From contig CM065295.1 of the NCBI GenBank assembly GCA_032871835.1, positions 63,299,687 to 63,363,686 on the forward strand: a stretch of 64,000 nt of DNA, read 5' to 3'. The translations under genes and the position numbers were made by a program. The notes below the pieces were generated by a model. That model worked only from the letters and a program-made list of their open reading frames with translations. It ran no database searches and was not told the DNA's origin. This DNA is from Dipteronia dyeriana. Lineage: Eukaryota; Streptophyta; Magnoliopsida; Sapindales; Sapindaceae. Shown here piece by piece: positions 1-10,969 of this stretch (position 1 is its first letter; every line of letters begins with the position of its first letter).

Positions 1-300
1 TAGATTTAGGCATGATTCTTCCTTTAAGTCCAGCAAGGACAGCGAGCTTCTAGAGAGGTTGACGGCCTTCTTTCGAAGCTCTATTGAGCTTGGAGACTTC
101 CCCTGGCATCTACGGGGCGGTTATGGAGCTCGACCTCAGAGCCGAGGTTCCCCAATAGATGGCCTGGAGAAGCTCGGCTTCCAGTACTCTTGTGGGGGTT
201 CGTTTCGGTAGTGCCTAGCTTGTCTTCTGGTAGCTTTGAAGCCGAACCGGCCTTCCCTGCTCATGCGGGGTGGCTTTATGGTCTTTCCGGGCTTCATGAT
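1..300. other. Unassigned, GC-richer fragment
   Basis: This stretch is clearly richer in G and C than the rest of the window and changes abruptly to AT-rich DNA near 320. No frame gives a recognisable protein: short open stretches exist but match no domain I know. It could be the edge of a repeat lying mostly left of the window, since the boundary coincides with the start of hAT-like sequence. Function unknown. Confidence 0.3.
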
Positions 301-368
301 TGTCGATTATGGGTGAAAAATTTCTCTTTGATCATTGATCAAATTTCACTATTAACACAACTATTTAC

Positions 369-1040
369 ATGTTTGGATTATGTTTTGACCCACGTTGTAA
401 AATAGAAAATTTAACAAATTATTTAACTTTTTATTATGAATGTTTAGGTATAGAAGTAGATATTAATACTTATTGTTCTACAATTAAGACATTATTTTAT
501 TAGTTATATGATGAGTATCGTAGAATTTATGGTCCATCATTGAACATTAGTGTTCCACAAACTGAAAATGTCTCCCAAACTCGATCTTTTGGAGTGTTAG
601 GGGCAGGGTCTGCACTGTTATCCCAAAAGATCAAACGATTACAAGGTTCTTCTTCTTCTTCTTCATCAAGTTCGGTCTCATATTTTGAGAATGAAACTTA
701 TCACAGTACCAATTTTGAGTTTATAGGAAACAGTGATGTGGATCAATTTGATATTCTACATTGGTGGAGGGAGCGTCAAAAGCATTTCTCAATCTTGTCT
801 ATAATAGCCAAACAGATTCTTATAACATCGATTTCTACAGTGGCTGTGGAACATGAGTTTAGCGTTGGTGGAAATATTCTGGACCCAAGACGGTCGCTTT
901 TGAGTCCGAAATCAATTCAAGTCCAAGGTTGTGTTGATGATTGAACAAAGGCAAAATACAGACAACAAGAAATCGAACAAGAAACACTATACGATTTCTT
1001 CGATGATGACCACACCATCGGAATGAAAGTTAGTGATTAG
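369..1040 (+). pseudogene. hAT transposase remnant, C-terminal part
   Basis: One frame from 369 reads as the C-terminal part of a plant hAT (RICESLEEPER/ZBED-like) transposase. It begins with an FDPR-type segment of the hAT-like domain, passes a serine-rich stretch near 650-675, and ends in the hATC dimerisation domain: a DILHWWRERQ block, then SxVAVEHEFSVGG and LSPKSIQVQ. Two in-frame stops break it, TAG at 501-503 and TGA at 942-944; the second stands where this family has tryptophan (one-base change from TGG). The frame continues past it to TAG at 1038-1040 with the usual acidic tail. The N-terminal BED finger and catalytic core are absent, so this cannot be a working transposase. Confidence 0.8.
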
Positions 1041-1354
1041 TTATAGACTTACAGATGTAAAAAGCAATAAAATATAAAAGAACTACGTGGTCTTTAATTT
1101 CTCTAAATCTCAAGAGGATACTTAGGCAACTTAATTGTTGTACAAATAAAGTGCAAGACCAATTTTAATTTTTTAGTTTTATACTTTTATTTCAATTTAT
1201 GTATTTAGTTTTTTATTTTATTTTATTTTATTTTTACTTTGACTTACGCAATAAAATTCATTTACAATTTTACATTATTACATATTTTATGTTTTGTTAA
1301 TTTTTTTAAGTTAGTATTATAATGTATATATATTTAAATAATTAAAAAAAGAAC

Positions 1355-1437
1355 CGAATCGGACGAACCATCGGAACCAGAACCGAAACCGAATCCCAAC
1401 CGAACCGGAATTGTGGGCATGATTACCGACAGCACTA
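1355..1437. mobile_element. Probable 3' end of the first hAT element
   Basis: Short repeats of the type 'accgaacc' precede an end reading GTGGGCATGATTACC and then CACTA near 1433-1437. Repeats of this kind are common just inside plant hAT ends, and the better-preserved hAT at 46492-51177 also ends in CACTA. No partner terminus or target duplication is visible in the window, so the boundary is an inference. Confidence 0.35.
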
Positions 1438-1743
1438 TTCGATTCAAAATCATTACAAAAATAACACGAACACTGACGTTAACATGCTATAGACAAATAT
1501 AGGTGGTTTGGCATGTTCTTATAATTGTTTTCAATTATTATATAAAAGTTTTAAAAGTTTTTAATATTATTCTATTAAAAGTTTAGATTAATTTATTATA
1601 AAAAATATTTATATTTACTATAATTGTATATTTTTTCAAAATATTAATATTATTTTATTCTTTATTTTAATTAAGTTATTAATTTTTACAAATCACCTCT
1701 TAGTAGAGATGGTTGTGCACCTCCCTTCCACATATAGTGGTCA

Positions 1744-2043
1744 AAGTTATTAATTTTCATTTTATTCAATTTTATTCAATAAGAAAAATCAAAAATATAA
1801 ATATACTTTCATAAATTCTATTACGCTATGTTTGGATTTGTGTAATATGAGAGAAATGAAAGGAAATGAATGTCAATGAGCCTGTTTGTATTAAAAAAAA
1901 AAGTTATTAATTTTCATTTTATTCAATTTTATTCAATAAGACAAATCAAAAGTATAAATATACTTTCATAAATTCTATTACACTATGTTTGAATTGGTGT
2001 AATATGAGAGAAAGGAAAGAAAATGAAATGTCAATGAGCCTGT
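1744..2043. repeat. Direct duplication, two ~142-bp copies
   Basis: Positions 1744-1885 and 1902-2043 are near-identical direct copies, each starting 'agttattaattttcat' and ending 'gtcaatgagcctgt', separated by 16 bases including an A run. The sequence is AT-rich and shows no coding capacity. It may be a local duplication or part of an unrecognised repeat. The DNA around it (1438-2400) shows nothing else I can name. Confidence 0.8.
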
Positions 2044-2689
2044 CGGTTCTCTGTTTTCTTCGATTCTTGTTTATGTTGATTCTGTTGTTTTGGCTCTATG
2101 TTTTTGTATGGGCTTTGGTTTTTGTCCATCTTCTTTTTTGTTGGTTTGATGTCTTTGATCAATATATATGCTGTTTCAAAAAATAAATAAATAAATTTAA
2201 TTAATGAAGAAGTCTTCAGGGACGTCAACATTTATTGAGATGTGTAGTTACCATCTGACTATACTTGCAATTGCAACCACGTATATTTTGCTAATTTTCA
2301 AAACTTTTCATTTTTAATGTTTTAACAATGAATGCTCGATGACTATACGGTAAAAACTAAAATGAAACTTAGGTCAAGTTAAAGACCATCGGACAACGGT
2401 TGCACCAGTGAGATGATATAATGATAATAGATTGGGGAACTTTAAAAGTAATCAAAAGATTAGTATGTTTATTGTTTTTAGTCAAGATTACCAAATTTTC
2501 CACTTTTGTGAAAAAATTACCCTTCTATTAGAATGACTTGAAAAAACAAAACTGAATAAATGAAAAAAAAAAAAAGAAATTCAAAATCAATTAGTTAAGA
2601 ATTAAAATAATATAACAAATTGAAAACATAAAAACCCCAAAATCGAGACTTGAGATTCATTCTTAGTGTTTTTCATTGTTAGTGTTACT

Positions 2690-2960
2690 GTCAAACCAGA
2701 AAAGTGAAACCAGACCCGACGACTTGCGGTGAACAGACCCAACCACTTGCGAGAGACAACCCAACGACGACCACCACCATGACGAGACGACGACATCGAC
2801 ACAACGACGACGTGCAGATGAGAGAAACCAGAACCGAGGACGAGACGCGACAGATGAGTGGCGACGAGAGCCGACGACTTTGAGAGACCAGCGGTGCCGA
2901 CGACCACCACCATGAAGAGCCACCGACGACGACTTGGAGACGGACACCACGACGATGACG
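2690..2960. repeat. GAC/ACC-rich simple sequence tract
   Basis: An imperfect trinucleotide-rich stretch built from 'gacgac', 'accacc' and 'gagacc' words. It keeps several frames open on the minus strand, giving serine, valine and arginine-rich conceptual peptides with no domain. I treat those frames as by-products of the repeat. It lies inside the MULE, between its left terminus and the transposase remnant. Confidence 0.55.
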
Positions 2961-3097
2961 TGTAGTCACCAACGGTTTGCACCTCCTCTTCACATTTGAC
3001 TTTAGGGTTTCATTTTTTTTTTGTATTTTTGGTTGATAGATTCCGAAATTGATTTTGATTTATACATTATCAAATTGATTTTGTTAAGTTGTGACAG

Positions 3098-3259
3098 TTT
3101 TCGAAATTTGAACAGAGATTTTAACAAATCAATTTTGTTTAGTTGAATAGATTTCGAAATTTGAACAGGGATTTTAAGAAATTGATTTTGTTCACTTGTG
3201 AATGATTTCGAAGTCTGAACAGGGATTTGAATAAAATAATTTGAACTTGTGATTTCATA
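3098..3259. repeat. 54-bp tandem repeat, three copies
   Basis: Units begin with TTTCGAAATTTGAACAG (or a close variant) at 3098, 3152 and 3206, so the period is 54 bp. A weaker copy may precede them near 3039. It lies downstream (minus sense) of the MULE transposase remnant, inside the element. Confidence 0.75.
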
Positions 3260-3329
3260 GATACATTAAGAAAGGTTGAAGCCTTTGAGTGTTTTTTATA
3301 TCTGGTGTTAGCTTTGCATATTAAAATAG

Positions 3330-4616
3330 TTAGCATGATTTGTGGGTCCACCGATATGAAAGATCAAGAGAACCAAAAACGTTTTGTTCAGCAAGTCCTT
3401 TTGCCCTCAATGCCTTTGTATACAGCAAACTAAGTCCGTGTTCCACTTGCATATTAGTCATGATTTTTTTGGGTTTCAAAGATTGACCACTAACTGTAAG
3501 TTTCGGTGACAGTATTTCACCAATAAACCATGCACTTGCTTGTCGATGACGGCTATGCAAGTCATCAATTGTACAACTATGTTCTTCCTCAAATTTTTGG
3601 ACTGTCCAATAATTCCCACCTTCTATCTTAATCGCACGGAATTGAAATTTACACTCAGGATCTTGCAACCAACTTCATATCTACCCGTGCATGACCTTGT
3701 AACACGGATTTTAAAATTCTCCTTTAGTGCGTACTCCTGCAAAGCTAGCTTCGAAGTTTTTTTGCTTTCGAACATCCCACCTTTAGATAAGCAATTACAG
3801 GAACTAGATTCCTCTGTTCTAACTAGTTCGAAACTGTTGTTTGAAGCTCCAGAAATAATCCAAGGTTGGGAGACTAGAGTTCCGGATCTATCACCAACAT
3901 TAATGCCACCATCTTCAAATGTATCTCGACTTAGACCAGTAAAAACCGGTGGAACAGACCCCTGCGACCACCATCTGTTGAATTCGAACTCATTCCATGA
4001 TGATATGTTACCTCATAATTTACACCCTTACGACTTCCACCATCACCAATGTAATCTTCATCAAAATCCTGTAATCCATACTCACTATGGGAATTGTACT
4101 CTGGAATCCAACTCTCATCCTCGTTAATTTTTGGGTCCTCAAAAATAACAGGGTTTCCAATCGGGGTTTCAAAAACATTATCAGTTGTTGGTATAGAACC
4201 GAAGACGTTGTTGCTTCCACCGCCGGATTGAAACTGTGCTGTCAATTGTTGTACAAAACTTTGATAAACGGGCTGAACGGTAGGAGCACCCAAATGACCG
4301 GGTTGTACACTAACTTTCTCAACAACACTAACATACACCTCCGGAACATGTCCATCATCGCACAACAACGTTTCCACATCGCTATAATCTTTAATTTTCG
4401 GTCGGGCCGGCCTAACCCTAACTCTGGTATCAATCAAAGTTCTTAACTCAATACTAAACCTTGTTAAGTCAACATTTGCAACACCTTGTAACACCCTGGA
4501 CAACTCATTGTACGTCAAATTCTTATAAACTTTCACAAACTCTGTTTCACCACCCTCGTAAAAGTTTTCCATCCATTTGCTACCATAAGTGATTACCAAT
4601 TTCGTTGGGTCCATTC
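3330..4616 (-). pseudogene. MuDR-type transposase remnant (N-terminal part)
   Basis: Read on the minus strand, the start at 4614-4612 (MDPTKLVITYG...) opens a PB1-like N-terminal module typical of plant MuDR transposases, followed by an acidic linker. The MuDR DNA-binding region follows: residues like ...ALKENFKIRVTRS..., then CKFQFRAIKIEGGNYW with EEHSC and RHRQASAWFIGE. At least two frameshifts break it, one near 3931-3940 and one at about 3668 between RYEVGC and DPECKF. The catalytic DDE and SWIM regions expected further downstream are not found, so the gene is truncated. The start was chosen because a good splice acceptor (TGCAG/GAATGG) lies just upstream at 4617. Confidence 0.75.
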
Positions 4617-5571
4617 CTGCATTCCAACAAATCAAAATCTCACATTTAGAATACAATTTATTAAACAAGTCACAAATTATACAAGGTGCAACCTATTAAA
4701 CACAACATGACAACCCAATTAAACACATAAGGGTAAACCAGTTTAAACACACCAGGCCATACCAATTGAAACAAACCAGACCATACCACATTAAGCAAAC
4801 CACGACAAACCAATTACACACACCATGACACACTAAATTAAACACACCATGCCAAACCAATTAAACACACTATACAAACAACATTACAAATACAATGGAA
4901 CATCACATTCAACAAACCATGACAAACAAATTAAACACAAGAGGGAAAACCAATTAAACACATCAGGGATAATAAATTAAACACACCAGGGCATAACACA
5001 TTAAACAAACCATGCCAAACCAATTAAACACACTATGCAAACAACATTGCAAATACAATGGAACACCACATTCAACAAATCATGAAAAACAAATTAAACA
5101 CATGAGATAAAACCAATTAAACACACTACGACAATAAATTAAACACATCAGGGATAATAAATTAAACACACCAGGGCATAACAATTAAACACACTATACA
5201 AACAACATTACAAATATAATGGAACACCACATTCAACCAACCATAAAAAACAAATTAAACACACTACGACAATAAATTAAACACACCAGGGATAATAAAT
5301 TAAACACATCAGGGCATAACAATTAAACACACCATGCCAAACCAATTAAACACACTATACAAACAACATTACAAATACAATGGAACACCACATTCAACAA
5401 ACCATGAAAAACAAATTAAACATACGAGGGATAATAAATTAAACACACCAAGCGATTTCAATTAAACACACCCGGTTTAACAATAAAACACACCAAAGTT
5501 AACTATCTTCTTCAACCTTTATTCATTATAATCTGCATATGAAACAAAAAAATAGGGTTTCTAATACATAC
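4617..5571 (-). other. Predicted first intron of the MULE transposase
   Basis: On the minus strand a donor AGAG/GTATGTATT (GT at 5571-5570) and an acceptor TTGGAATGCAG/G (AG ending at 4617) bound about 955 nt that hold almost only minisatellite. The acceptor falls 2 nt before the transposase ATG. The splice sites are read from consensus; no transcript evidence is available. Confidence 0.5.
4685..5510. repeat. Minisatellite with ~161-bp higher-order period
   Basis: Short words of the type 'caattaaacacacca' (about 17-20 bp) fill the tract. A longer marker, ACAAACAACATTACAAATAC, recurs at about 4874, 5038, 5198 and 5359, giving a higher-order spacing of 160-164 bp. The words vary slightly (ccatgacaaac, caggggataa). 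The tract occupies nearly the whole predicted intron. Confidence 0.8.
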
Positions 5572-5746
5572 CTCTAGAAGAAGGGCTTTCAGAATCTGGA
5601 TTCATCATAACAACCTCACCCAAAATTCGTGAAATACAAAACCCAATCCCTAAATTTCGAACCAAATCTATACAAAACCCAATGTCTTTGCAGACAATGG
5701 CAGCAGTTTCAACAACAATGGCGGAAACTGATGAGAGAGGAAACAA
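5572..5746 (-). other. Candidate 5' exon of the MULE gene
   Basis: A minus-strand open frame from 5746 reaches the predicted donor at 5572. It encodes a short peptide without a known domain, and may be untranslated leader rather than coding. The flank upstream (5750-5940) is AGAGAG-rich in plus sense, i.e. a CT-rich minus-strand leader or promoter-proximal sequence, as is common for plant genes. Confidence 0.35.
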
Positions 5747-6134
5747 AATTTCAGAAAAAAATTACTATTATGTGAGAGAGCAGCTGTGGAAATTGAAGAG
5801 AGAGAGACAAAATTTCAGACTAAAATAGGGACATTTGTATGTGTGTGACAGTAGAAGAAATAAGAGACAGTAGAAGAGAGAGCAGTGGCCGTGAGATGTA
5901 GAAGGCGTGAGATGTAGAAGAGAGAGAAGATAAAGAAAATATGTATAAATAAGTAATTAAACAATTATTGAATAAATGAGGGGTATTTCAGTCTTCACAA
6001 CCAAATATTAGATAGAAACAATAAATTTATTAATATTGGATAAAAACAAACATACACCTTAATTTTAGACTACAAAGGGGTATTTCCTCATAATAGATTC
6101 GTGTAAGATGATATAATAATAATAATAGATTTGT

Positions 6135-7440
6135 GGATTTGAATATTATGAATGAGATTCTCTTGTGTAGATACAAAATTATAAATATAAACATTTTTTT
6201 TACGAATATTTATTATTCAACACTAAAATTGTTAGGCAATTTTCTCCAACATTAATGAAGGCAAAACTAATCTGTGTTATAAATAAGGAACCGCGAGGTC
6301 TAATGTTTCAAAATGGATAATACAAGATGATCTATAACTTACATTATCTTTTTTTTTTCTTTGAGCACTACATTGGCGAAATTTTGACAGACCGAACAAA
6401 AGTTATAAATATATTTTTTTTTTTTGAAAGAAAAAGTTATAAATAAAATTTAAAACACTAGTTGATAGAATTGTGAATGGGCAGTAACCAGTGGACAGAA
6501 TTTCATAAAAGTTCCACCCTTTTCATAATCTATCGCTTTTATAAATGTCTTAATCATGTTCATCACTTTGGTCCATTCTTTTTCTAAATTCATCTCTTTG
6601 TTCTTCATACATTCGGTCTATAAATATGCTGACACTTATAAAATGCGAATTCTAAAAATATCACATGTAAAAAAAATGTACACATATACAATGGAAAATA
6701 CCTTATTTTTAGAAACCCTTAAAATAATTTTATTAATAAAATAATAATAACAAAATTGTATAAAAATTAAAATAATAACAATAAAAATTGTCTCCTAAAA
6801 AAATCATCTTTAAACAAAATAATAAAATAGTGAGATTTTTTAAAGAAATAATGAGACATTTATGAAAGTATATATTTAAAATAGAAAGTTAAACTAAATA
6901 AAAAAGAAAAAAAGAAAAAGAAAACGAAACTGGAGGCCACCGTTGAATCATAAATGTGCCCTCTTATTTTTTTTAATATATTAGTTTATTTTAAATATTT
7001 GTATTAATTTAAATTATTTATTTTCTTTCATAAATCTGTATATTTTCTTCTTTCATATATAGTTTTTTTCTTGGATATCTCACTTTTTTGGGGTTTTTTT
7101 TTCATTTGTTTTTGTTGTATTTGCATGATGTTATATTTAATTGTTAAAGATTATATTGTGTTCTTCAACAACTTGATTTTTTTTATTTGATTACGGAAGA
7201 TTTTATCAAATAAGTTTACTGTTTTTTATTTTAAAAGGAATCTAAAATTGTAAATTAAAAAGAGTTAAATTAAAATAAGGACGAAAGTGTACTTTAACCC
7301 ATTTTGTTGAAGTTGATTGTCAAATATTTGGTAAAATAGATTTTGAAAAAGAAAATGGATGAGACCATGAGAGCGATAAATATGAGACATAGAAATGGGA
7401 TAAATTACGAAAAAAGTATGATTTTTGAAAAATTTGCCGT
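6135..7440. other. AT-rich intergenic DNA, no gene seen
   Basis: Long A and T runs and short open frames without domain features. Nothing supports a gene, RNA or named repeat. It separates the MULE from the COL promoter. Confidence 0.6.
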
Positions 7441-7449
7441 AAGAAGATA

Positions 7450-7821
7450 AAAAAAATTAGTTGGGAAAAAGGACCACGTGTCAGGCAGAATCTAAGAAGT
7501 CCACGTGGACTAGTGGAGCAGTAGCTGCGAGTTGCAAGAGTACGTAAAAAAAGCCCAATAAAAATGATTCCAAAAGCCTAAGCAAAGCCTTGGTGGGTCC
7601 CAAAAACAGAAAGCCAGCCACAAGATAACGTAGCAACTTTTTGCTGCCACTAACTTAAAGCCACGCGGCACCCCTTAGATTCTCTCCCTCCATCTTACAG
7701 TTACAACACCTCCCCTCCCCTCCCCTTCTTCCTCAATCATCACTTTACTACCCACTCTTCACTCTTCACTCTTCACTGCACTCCAGCTTCTACTCAAAAC
7801 ACAAACAAAGAAAACACAGAG
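7450..7821 (+). promoter_or_regulatory. COL promoter and 5' leader with paired G-boxes
   Basis: Two perfect G-boxes (CACGTG) lie at 7475-7480 and 7502-7507, 27 bp apart; the second sits in the 8-bp palindrome CCACGTGG (7501-7508). A CCAAT box is at 7555-7559. Nearer the start is a CT-rich leader with CACTCTT repeated three times (about 7753-7778). I see no clean TATA box at a convincing distance. In plants G-boxes bind bZIP and bHLH factors, including light-signalling ones; that these sites are used here is inference. Confidence 0.55.
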
Positions 7822-9016
7822 ATGATGAAAGAAGAGAGCGGCGATGGCGGAGGCGGAGGCGCTTCCAACAGCTGGGCACGTGTCTGCGACACCTGTCGGT
7901 CGGCGCCCTGCACCGTCTACTGTAAGGCCGACATGGCCTACTTATGCGGCGGCTGCGACGCCAAAGTCCACGCCGCCAACCGTGTGGCCTCCAGGCACGA
8001 GCGTGTCTTCGTCTGTGAGGCCTGTGAACGGGCCCCTGCCGCTTTCTTATGTAAGGCCGACGCTGCCTCCCTCTGCGCCGCCTGCGACGCCGATATCCAC
8101 TCTGCAAACCCTTTGGCCCGCCGCCACCAGCGTGTTCCGATACTTCCAATATCGGGTTCCGTTTTTGGGCCGAGCGGGGCGGCGGAAGAGGGATTCATGG
8201 GGCCAGAAGGGGGTGAGAATGAGGATGATGATGATGAGGCTGCTTCTTGGTTGTTGGTTAACCCAACAAAGAATAACAACAACAACAACAACAATAATTT
8301 CTTGTTTGGTGGAGAGGTTGATGAGTATTTGGATCTTGTTGACTACAATGGTGAGAACCAGTATGTTGATCATTACAACCATCATCATCATCAACAGCAA
8401 CAACAGTTTAGTCATGTTCCTCAGAAGAATCATATGAGTGACAGCATTGTACCTGTTCAGTACCAATTTAAAGATCAGCAGAATCAGCAAAGTTTTCCAT
8501 TGGGATCGGAATATGAATCCTCTAAAGCTGGCTACCGCAGCTACAACGGTTCTATTAGTCACAATGTAATTTTCTCATCTGGTTTGATTATCTTGTTTTA
8601 ATTGCTCTGTTTCATTAGAATTTGGAAAATTAAAAATGTTTTTGTTTGATTGACAGGTCTCAGTTTCATCTGCTGATGTGGGTGTGGTACCGGAATCAAC
8701 GACGAGTGACATATCGATGTCCCATTCAAGACCTCCTAAAGGGACAATCGATCTGTTTTCAGGACCTCCAATTCAAATGCCTCTCCAGCTGACTCCAATG
8801 GACAGGGAGGCCAGAGTCCTGAGATACAGAGAGAAAAAGAAGACTAGGAAGTTTGAGAAGACCATCAGATACGCCTCAAGAAAGGCCTATGCAGAGACCA
8901 GACCCCGTATCAAGGGACGTTTTGCCAAGCGAACAGACGTAGAAATCGAAGTAGACCAGATGTTCTCCACCACTTTAATCTCAGACACCGGATATGGCAT
9001 CGTCCCTTCCTTCTAA
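7822..9016 (+). CDS. COL: CONSTANS-like B-box/CCT zinc finger protein, group Ia
   Basis: Nuclear transcriptional regulator of the CONSTANS/COL1/COL2 group, which links day length to flowering by activating FT-type genes with NF-Y partners. Exon 1 is 7822-8565 (248 codons), exon 2 is 8657-9016; the protein is 367 aa, close to Arabidopsis CO and COL1/COL2. B-box 1 has C22, C25, C34, D37, C42, C45, H50, H59; B-box 2 has C65, C68, C77, D80, C85, C88, H93, H102; all ligands are present. The middle is acidic (EDDDDE), then WLL, N9, a YLDLVDYN motif and His/Gln-rich runs. The CCT domain spans about residues 298-340 and the C-terminus ends TGYGIVPSF, with the VP pair bound by COP1 in this family. The PILPIS motif after B-box 2 and the intron position support group Ia. 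Start chosen at the first of two adjacent ATGs, matching the M-x-KEES start of relatives. Which of CO, COL1 or COL2 it is cannot be settled here. Confidence 0.95.
8566..8656 (+). other. COL intron (91 nt)
   Basis: Donor CACAAT/GTAATTTT and acceptor TGATTGACAG/GTCTCAG are canonical, and the frame is kept because exon 1 is exactly 248 codons. If retained, the intron adds 11 residues and then stops at 8599-8601, giving a 259-aa protein with both B-boxes but no CCT domain. The site matches the single intron of CO-type genes. Confidence 0.9.
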
Positions 9017-10280
9017 AAACCATTGTTGATCGGATGAAACTTATTTGAGTTACTGCTCTAGTTCTACTAAACTTATAATTGTAGCTTTCTTAATCTAATT
9101 TGTCTGAATTAATGATATATATATATATATGTTTTTACAGTTTTCGTATAATCTTGATATTTGACTTGCTCTGCAATCTTACCAATGCTATCATTGTAAA
9201 TACATGTATTTTTTTTTTTTTGTTTATTTTGTTTATAGAATGGATTCCTTGGCAATTACAACTTTCCCTTTTAAATGTTCTCTGTATTCTTTCAACAACT
9301 TCATCAATTCTATTGTTTAAAATATATATATACCATATGTGGTGGTGATGTGGTAGCGGCAACTTGAATCCGAGATACTATCGTATTCAATGATCGTTCT
9401 TACCTACAAGTCACATTGGTCGGGGGTAATTTCATATGCTCTATTAGATCGGGTAAAATTAAGCAACAAATGAGAAGGCTGACCATAAAAAAGGTCAAAG
9501 GAAAAAAATACCGTATTTAAAGTGAACACGGGGGTTTGGAAGCAATTTTGAAGAAAATGACTAGTCCCTTGAATACCCTTTAAGAAGAAAAGTTTCAGTC
9601 ACATGTTGAAGAATTTGGAAGATCCAATCTCATCAATCTTGCATAGATCAGAAGCTCAGATTGAATTTTGAAGCAGATTCGTGGCATTTGGAGCTATACC
9701 ATACATACAAGTATCTTGGTGGATATTTCTTATACACAGCCTAAGATAAGCGGAGGATATCCATCTGTCTGCAAAAGAAAAAGGTAACTTTTCTGTCATG
9801 CTATAAGTCATCAATAAAAATTTGCCAGAAAATGGAAGCATCCTATTCCAAAAGCAAACAGTATAATTCACCATCATGGTACAAGTACTGGTAGTGAAAA
9901 ATTTCAACACAAACTAACTGCTATCATCTCTCAACCTTAATCTACTTATGTGGTAACAAATATCGTACAAGTCTTCTACTTGAGATTCCTAAACTAAATA
10001 AAGGTAACATTTTAGAAACACAAAGACAAAAATTCCGAGACCATAGTTACTTCCTCGAATGTTTTTCTTTTGGATTTAGATCCTCTCCTTACCTCATTCT
10101 TGATCTAACATAATCTTATGATACATAAGTATTGTAATGAATTGAATGTGTGGTTAAAATGTAATCGATTTCCATAACCATTTTATCAATAATCAATCAC
10201 ATGCTTTTAAAAGGTCGGGAAAAAAATAAGGTAAATAGAGGATCCAAATCCGTTTTTATATGCTCAACAATTAGTACCAT
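9017..10280. other. COL 3' flank and AT-rich DNA, no gene seen
   Basis: The first 200-300 bp should hold the COL 3' untranslated region; an (AT)n run lies at about 9115-9130 and a T run at about 9210-9221. Beyond 9350 I see no coding region I can support. A minus-strand open stretch at 9656-9910 has no domain and no clear splice context. Confidence 0.5.
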
Positions 10281-10285
10281 GTTAA

Positions 10286-10726
10286 AGCATCTCCAATATA
10301 AATATGTATTTTTGAGTTTCTAAATAGTGTCACATCAACATTTATATTTATTATGGGCCAATTTTTAACTTTTTTTTTAAAAAAATACATATGTACATCT
10401 CCAATACAATTATTTAAAATCAAATATGCATCAATTTTATGACCAATTAATATAAAACAATTATTCTATTATTTCTCCTCCTTAATTTTATAATTAAATA
10501 AGTTTTAATATTATTGGTGAAAAGAGTTGGAAATCCTAGTCAGCATTTCTAGGAGAGTTTTTAGAATTAGAAATCTAACTCCATATTTTCTAACTTTTTC
10601 ATTATCATATTCATCTCTATATTAAAGTTAGATAATTGTATTAGATAGAGATTTTCTAACTTTTTAACTATCTATCCTACGTGGCTTTCAATTTTCTCAA
10701 AATGCATATTTACATCGGAGATACTC
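10286..10726. mobile_element. MITE, PIF/Harbinger-like, TAA target duplication
   Basis: The left end AGCATCTCCAATATAAATAT matches the reverse complement of the right end, GAGTATCTCCGATGTAAATA, over about 30 bp with few mismatches. TAA flanks both sides (10283-10285 and 10727-10729). The element is about 440 bp, AT-rich and non-coding. Its size, 3-bp TAA duplication and GAGCATCTCC-type ends fit a Tourist/PIF-Harbinger MITE. Confidence 0.7.
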
Positions 10727-10969
10727 TAATATACGATCACACATGATATTTAACACATCTGAACCCAACTTCAAGACTTGAATATTGGATCCACCGTCAA
10801 CACTTGTGATAGCAGCGTTACGAGTCGCAAACAGAAAAAAAAAAAAAAAAGAATGCACATTTTGGTGCCATGTAGGTAAAGCAATAAAGAAAAGCAATAA
10901 AGAAAAGGGAAAAAAGGGAATGATAAAGCGCAAAGCGAGAAGAACAGGGAGAGGTATGGTGATACCGGT

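Larger units (their letters stand above)
2412..6131 (-). mobile_element. Mutator-like element (MULE) with degenerate long TIRs
   Basis: A broken minus-strand MuDR-type transposase (3330-4616) lies between degenerate inverted repeats. The left end (about 2460-2540) has GTATGTTTATTGTTTTTA followed by AAAAAATTACCCTTCTATT. The reverse complement of the right end (about 5975-6065) has GTATGTTTGTTTTTATCC followed by TGAAATACCCCTCATTTATT. Outside both ends is the same direct repeat, 'gatgatataat' plus 'ataatagatt' (2412-2433 and 6108-6131), longer than the 9-11 bp expected for a MULE target duplication, so exact boundaries are uncertain. The element has a predicted intron with a minisatellite. It is non-functional. 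Confidence 0.6.

Noticed and set aside
190..405. Open frame in the GC-richer first segment
   Set aside because: No domain, no start context, and it crosses into the hAT remnant.
2602..2993. Three overlapping minus-strand frames
   Set aside because: They come from a GAC/ACC simple-sequence tract that leaves several frames open at once.
7790..8562. Minus-strand and +2 frames over the COL exon
   Set aside because: Shadows of the GC-rich COL coding sequence; arginine- or repeat-rich with no domain.
9656..9910. Minus-strand frame as a small gene
   Set aside because: No domain, no splice or promoter support, AT-rich flanks; could not be told from chance.
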